Assembly: GCA_035506295.1 (NCBI GenBank)
Contig: DATJPR010000265.1
Location: forward strand, 1 to 53,270
Length of the DNA stretch: 53,270 bases
Source of the DNA: DATJPR01 sp035506295
GTDB lineage: Bacteria; Bacteroidota; Ignavibacteria; UBA10030; UBA6906
Direction of reading: 5' to 3'
Part shown: positions 50,217-53,270 of the stretch, one piece after another
Layout of the letters: every line of letters starts with the position of its first letter
How positions within the stretch are numbered: the stretch's first letter is position 1
Position numbers and translations under genes: made by a program
The notes under the pieces: generated by a model
What the model was told of the DNA's origin: nothing
The model's database searches: none
What the model saw: the letters and a program-made list of their open reading frames with translations, nothing else

Positions 50217-52103
50217 TTACTTCGCGTTGGATTTCGCCAGGATCGCTTCGATCTCATCCATGATTCTGTTCATCTTCTTCATGGTGAGTTGCAGCGGTTG
50301 GGGGGTCGTCATGTCGACGCCCGCGTGCTGAAGAAGGGCGATGGGGTAATCCGACGCACCCGCCTTGAGAAGATCGAGATACCGATGCGTTGCCGACGAA
50401 TCGCCGGCGAGCACCTGCTCGGACAGCGCGGCCGAAGCGGTGAAGGATGTCGCGTACTGGAACACGTAGAAGTTGTAGTAGAAGTGCGGAACGTTGGCCC
50501 ACTCGGCTTTCACCATGTCGTCCACCACACAAACCCCCTTGTCGTCGCCGTAATACTTCTTGGTGATGGCAAGGTAGAGACTGTCGAGAACTTCGCCTGT
50601 CAGCGACTCACCGCTCTCTGCGAGCTCGTGGATTCTGAGCTCGAATTCCGCGAATTGCGTCTGCCGGAATACCGTGCCGCGGATGTTGTCGAGATAGCTG
50701 CCCAGTATGGAGAGGCGCACGTTGTCGTCGGTCGTCGTCTTGAGCATGTGATCGATCAGCAGCGCCTCGTTGAACGTGGAGGCGACTTCGGCGACGAAGA
50801 TCGAATACTGGGAGAGATTATATGGCTGCGAGGTATTCGAGTAGTAGCTGTGCATCGTGTGGCCGAGCTCATGGGCAATCGTGCTCATATCGTCGTACTT
50901 GCCGTTGTAATTCAGCAGCATGTACGGATGGACGTCGTACGCCCCGCCCTGGGAGTACGCCCCTGCACGCTTGCCAGTGTTCGGGTAGACGTCAAACCAT
51001 CGATCGGCGAACGCCTTCTTCGCCGTCGTCAGATACCCGGTGCCGAGCGGCGAGAGCGCAGCGAGAACATTGTTCTGTGCTTCCTCGTAGGTATAGTTTA
51101 GGTCGACGCTCTTCACCACAGGCGCATAGAGATCAAAGTAATGGAGCTGGTCCACGCCAAGCATCCGTTGCCGGAGTTTCAGATAGCGCCAGAATGTGGG
51201 GAGGTTGGCATTCACACCGTCGACCAGGCTGCGGTAAACGGACACCGGGATGTTGTTCCCGTCGAGCGCGGCGGCGAGGCTGGACTTGTAATTGCGCGCC
51301 TTCATGTAGAAGATGTCTTTCTTTACCTCCGCGTACAGTTGCGTCCCGAAGGTACGCTTGAAATCGTCGAGCTTCCCGAGATAGGTCTCGAAGACCAATT
51401 TGCGGTCATCGCGGTTGGGCACAGCACGATAGAGGGAAAACGCCGCCTTGTCGAGCTTGACGGTCTTGCCGTCCGAAAGCGCGGCGCTCGGGAATGGGAA
51501 GTCGGCGTTCGAGAAGATCCCGTAGATGTTGTCGGGACCGTCTGCCATCAAGCCGGCGTCGGCGATAATCTTCTCCTCCCCGGAAGTGCCGGTGTGGTCC
51601 TTGCGCCGCAGGATGTCGTCGAGGTCGTGGCGATAGATCGTTAACCGCTTTTCGTTTTTCAGGAATTGATCGATCGTTGTTCGGGGAATAGACAGGATCT
51701 CAGGCTGGACGTAGCTCGACTTGGCGCCGAACTCCGCACCGAGTTGCCCCATCTCCTGCACCATTGCGAGGTACTTCGCATCGCGGGTATCCTGATCGGA
51801 GGCCATCCCCGCATACACCGCGAGTTTTGCATACTGTTTTGCCACATCGTTCAGATAGTCGAGGCAATCCGCAAGCACAGCTGGAGAGGTGCCGAGTTTT
51901 CCCTCCCAACGTGAAAGGTCGGGGAGGCGCCGGATCATCGCATCCTTGTCCGCAGACCAGGCCTCGTCCGACGGATAGATGTCCGTGAGTTTCCATTTGT
52001 ATTGCTCCGGAATCTTGTTCCTGTCCCGTTCCTGAGAGAATGTCGTGTCGGCGGCCAGGGAAAGTCCCAAGACACATGCGGCGATCTCGCGGGCTGTAAA
52101 CAT
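50217..52103 (-). CDS. pepF: Exported oligoendopeptidase F (M3 family)
   Basis: A 628-residue zinc metallopeptidase. The HExxH site is His411, Glu412 and His415 (STIAHELGHTMHSYY), with the third ligand Glu439 in VAEVASTFNE. KWKLTDIYPSDEAWSADK near the start and PHFYYNFYVFQYATSF near the end are PepF signatures. Most PepF proteins are cytoplasmic. This one begins with a hydrophobic signal-like stretch (EIAACVLGLSLAADTTFSQE), which suggests a periplasmic enzyme that trims short peptides. It stands alone on the minus strand. Confidence 0.94.
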   Translation of the reverse strand: MFTAREIAACVLGLSLAADTTFSQERDRNKIPEQYKWKLTDIYPSDEAWSADKDAMIRRLPDLSRWEGKLGTSPAVLADCLDYLNDVAKQYAKLAVYAGMASDQDTRDAKYLAMVQEMGQLGAEFGAKSSYVQPEILSIPRTTIDQFLKNEKRLTIYRHDLDDILRRKDHTGTSGEEKIIADAGLMADGPDNIYGIFSNADFPFPSAALSDGKTVKLDKAAFSLYRAVPNRDDRKLVFETYLGKLDDFKRTFGTQLYAEVKKDIFYMKARNYKSSLAAALDGNNIPVSVYRSLVDGVNANLPTFWRYLKLRQRMLGVDQLHYFDLYAPVVKSVDLNYTYEEAQNNVLAALSPLGTGYLTTAKKAFADRWFDVYPNTGKRAGAYSQGGAYDVHPYMLLNYNGKYDDMSTIAHELGHTMHSYYSNTSQPYNLSQYSIFVAEVASTFNEALLIDHMLKTTTDDNVRLSILGSYLDNIRGTVFRQTQFAEFELRIHELAESGESLTGEVLDSLYLAITKKYYGDDKGVCVVDDMVKAEWANVPHFYYNFYVFQYATSFTASAALSEQVLAGDSSATHRYLDLLKAGASDYPIALLQHAGVDMTTPQPLQLTMKKMNRIMDEIEAILAKSNAK

Positions 52104-52192
52104 CGTATCTCCTTTTCGAGTAGGTCAATGGTGCCTCATTTTACGCAAATATCGCTTGGGATGCCAGATGTCTGATCGGAGGGGCCGACAGT

Positions 52193-52235
52193 TTGACATT
52201 GTGCCATTTGGCCATTATATTCATGCCAAATGGCA
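52193..52235 (+). promoter_or_regulatory. Promoter and operator of the Xre-RES operon
   Basis: TTGACA (52193-52198), exactly 17 bases, then TATATT (52216-52221). A perfect 11-bp inverted repeat, TGCCATTTGGC (52202-52212) and GCCAAATGGCA (52225-52235), flanks the -10 box with a 12-base spacer. A repressor here would block RNA polymerase, as expected for autoregulation by the antitoxin complex. Confidence 0.8.
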
Positions 52236-52245
52236 GAGAGGCCCC

Positions 52246-52722
52246 ATGAGCAAAGCGCGGAAAGTCATGAAGCGAAAGAAACGGCAGCCGGCAAGTGTCG
52301 GCGAACGAGTCCCCACGACCGTTCTGGCCGTGCTGGGCTCTGTTGCCGCCAGCGCACCACGACTGCACCGGCAGATCATGGAAGGCCTTCCGTTCGCTCC
52401 CCTGCAACGGCTGCAGAAGGTGCTCGGTCTCTCGACGCCACAAGTCGCCGCGCTGCTGCAGATTCCGGTGCGGACGTTGTCACGCAGGAAGGCTGAAGGG
52501 CGGCTGCGCCCGATGGAATCGGACAGGCTGATGCGCACCTCGGTGCTCTACGGCAAGGCCGTCGATCTTTTTGGCGGCGATCAGGATGCCGCGCGGACCT
52601 GGTTTCTCTCTCCGATGCTGTCGCTCGCCGGACGGAGCCCGTTCGAATTCGCGAAAACGGAGATCGGAGCACGCGAAGTGGAAAACGTCATCGGCAGACT
52701 GGAACAAGGAGTCGTGTTGTGA
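52246..52722 (+). CDS. Xre/MbcA/ParS-type antitoxin (DUF2384)
   Basis: 158 residues. A basic N-terminal tail (MSKARKVMKRKKRQ) is followed by an Xre-like helix-turn-helix (LQKVLGLSTPQVAALLQIPVRTLSRRKAEG). The DUF2384 toxin-binding domain comes next (GKAVDLFGGDQDAARTWFLSPMLSLAGRSPFEFAKTEIGAREVENVIGRLEQG). The last strand normally inserts into the RES active site. The ATG at 52246 lies about 17 bases after the predicted transcription start and just behind the right operator arm. GTGA overlap with the toxin gene is standard for this class. Confidence 0.93.
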   Translation: MSKARKVMKRKKRQPASVGERVPTTVLAVLGSVAASAPRLHRQIMEGLPFAPLQRLQKVLGLSTPQVAALLQIPVRTLSRRKAEGRLRPMESDRLMRTSVLYGKAVDLFGGDQDAARTWFLSPMLSLAGRSPFEFAKTEIGAREVENVIGRLEQGVVL

Positions 52723-53210
52723 CAAGAACAGCATGGCGGCTTATTGCGACCCGGCTGGCGAAGAGCGCCTTTGACGGTGAAGGGGCGAGGAGATACGGCG
52801 GAAGGTGGAACAGCGTCGGCACGCCCGTGGTGTATCTCTCCGAGGCGGTGTCGCTTTCATTGCTCGAAATCATTGTGCATTCCGGCACGGCCGGTCTGCA
52901 CAGCACCTACGCGCTCTTCAAGGTGCAGTTCGATGACAGCCTGATCGATCGTGTGGCGCCGGGCCGGCTGTCACCGCAATGGAGGAGCTTTCCTCCGCAC
53001 GCCTCGAGTCAATTCATCGGTGATCAATGGACAAAAGAGAACAGGTCGCCGGTGCTCCAGGTTCCTTCGGTCATCGTTGACCGGGAATCGAATTTTCTTC
53101 TCAATCCCAGCCATCCGCACTTTGCGAAGATCCACATCGGCAGTGAGGAACAGCTCAAGATCGATCGGCGGCTTCTGCGTCAGTTCGCCGAGCATGCCAG
53201 AGAAAACTAA
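52719..53210 (+). CDS. RES-domain toxin (NAD+-degrading)
   Basis: 163 residues. The three family-defining residues are Arg29 (RYGGRWNSVG), Glu50 (SLSLLEIIVH) and Ser131 (LNPSHPHFAKI), close to positions 31, 56 and 133 of the Pseudomonas putida toxin. RES toxins fold like ADP-ribosyltransferases and deplete cellular NAD+, halting growth until the antitoxin is restored. Translation starts at GTG inside the antitoxin stop. All catalytic positions are intact, so the toxin is probably active. The pair may stabilise this region or respond to stress. Confidence 0.93.
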   Translation: MTRTAWRLIATRLAKSAFDGEGARRYGGRWNSVGTPVVYLSEAVSLSLLEIIVHSGTAGLHSTYALFKVQFDDSLIDRVAPGRLSPQWRSFPPHASSQFIGDQWTKENRSPVLQVPSVIVDRESNFLLNPSHPHFAKIHIGSEEQLKIDRRLLRQFAEHAREN

Positions 53211-53270
53211 GGGGCTGAGCCGCCAACCATGAATCTGCCATTTCTAGCCCTTCTTGGGAAGTCTGACTTC

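Noticed and set aside
53229..53270. Open frame of 14 codons running off the right edge (MNLPFLALLGKSDF)
   Set aside because: Too short to judge, and it has no clear ribosome-binding site. It may be a real gene start outside the window.
1..53270. CRISPR arrays, insertion sequences, prophage and integrase genes
   Set aside because: I looked for regular spaced repeats, transposase motifs and attachment-site duplications and saw none.

Overview
The window is a GC-rich, densely coded bacterial chromosome segment. Two secreted proteins (14027-15940 and 27326-29134) end in type A sorting domains of the type IX secretion system, which points to the Bacteroidota/Chlorobiota (FCB) branch. The mix of a single-chain pyruvate:ferredoxin oxidoreductase, a dihydroorotate dehydrogenase-like partner, LDH-like malate dehydrogenase and a 'CW'-type MerR regulator is most like Ignavibacteria and relatives; that placement is inference. 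I see no insertion sequence, phage or CRISPR array. The only classical mobile-type module is a toxin-antitoxin pair at the right edge.

Layout. 1-7257 (+): surface polysaccharide genes (methyltransferase, GT2, GT4, YfhO-like membrane protein), then a YbbR-like protein and pdxJ. 7261-8389 (-): pdxH behind a small barrel protein, so the two last enzymes of pyridoxal phosphate synthesis are convergent. 8498-11181: cytidine deaminase, a small membrane protein, an AmmeMemoRadiSam radical SAM enzyme and a second GT2. 11226-13778: a zinc-type module with an SmtB-like operator, an ArsR/SmtB repressor and a P1B-2 ATPase. 14027-18494: secreted FG-GAP protein, rplU-rpmA, mdh and a lipoprotein. 18499-23308 (-): beta-CASP nuclease, large outer-membrane barrel, RsbW-like kinase, a membrane protein and a MerR regulator.

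23595-29565 (+) holds a 1229-residue flavoprotein that joins GltD/NfnB-like and NfnA-like modules behind an unrecognised N-terminal domain, then a four-CHRD secreted protein translationally coupled to a cytochrome c lipoprotein. 29678-30742 (-): two small membrane proteins. 30892-32864: aguB-aguA, converting agmatine to putrescine. 33022-37897: a secreted tricorn-like S41 protease and an RNB-family ribonuclease, followed by a tRNA-like sequence with an abnormal anticodon arm. 38319-39810: two exported proteins. 39931-45095: a tight operon of rlmN, adk, a glycerophosphodiesterase and a TPR-CHAT lipoprotein. 45431-50136: nifJ and a DHOD-like flavoprotein. 50217-52103 (-): an exported oligoendopeptidase F. 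52193-53210: a Xre-RES toxin-antitoxin operon with a near-ideal promoter wrapped in a perfect inverted repeat.

Most of the region is ordinary housekeeping and envelope biology. The items most likely to repay work are the fused redox protein at 23595-27284, the TPR-CHAT lipoprotein at 42498-45095, the tRNA-like element at 37970-38043 and the possible leader or small RNA in front of nifJ.
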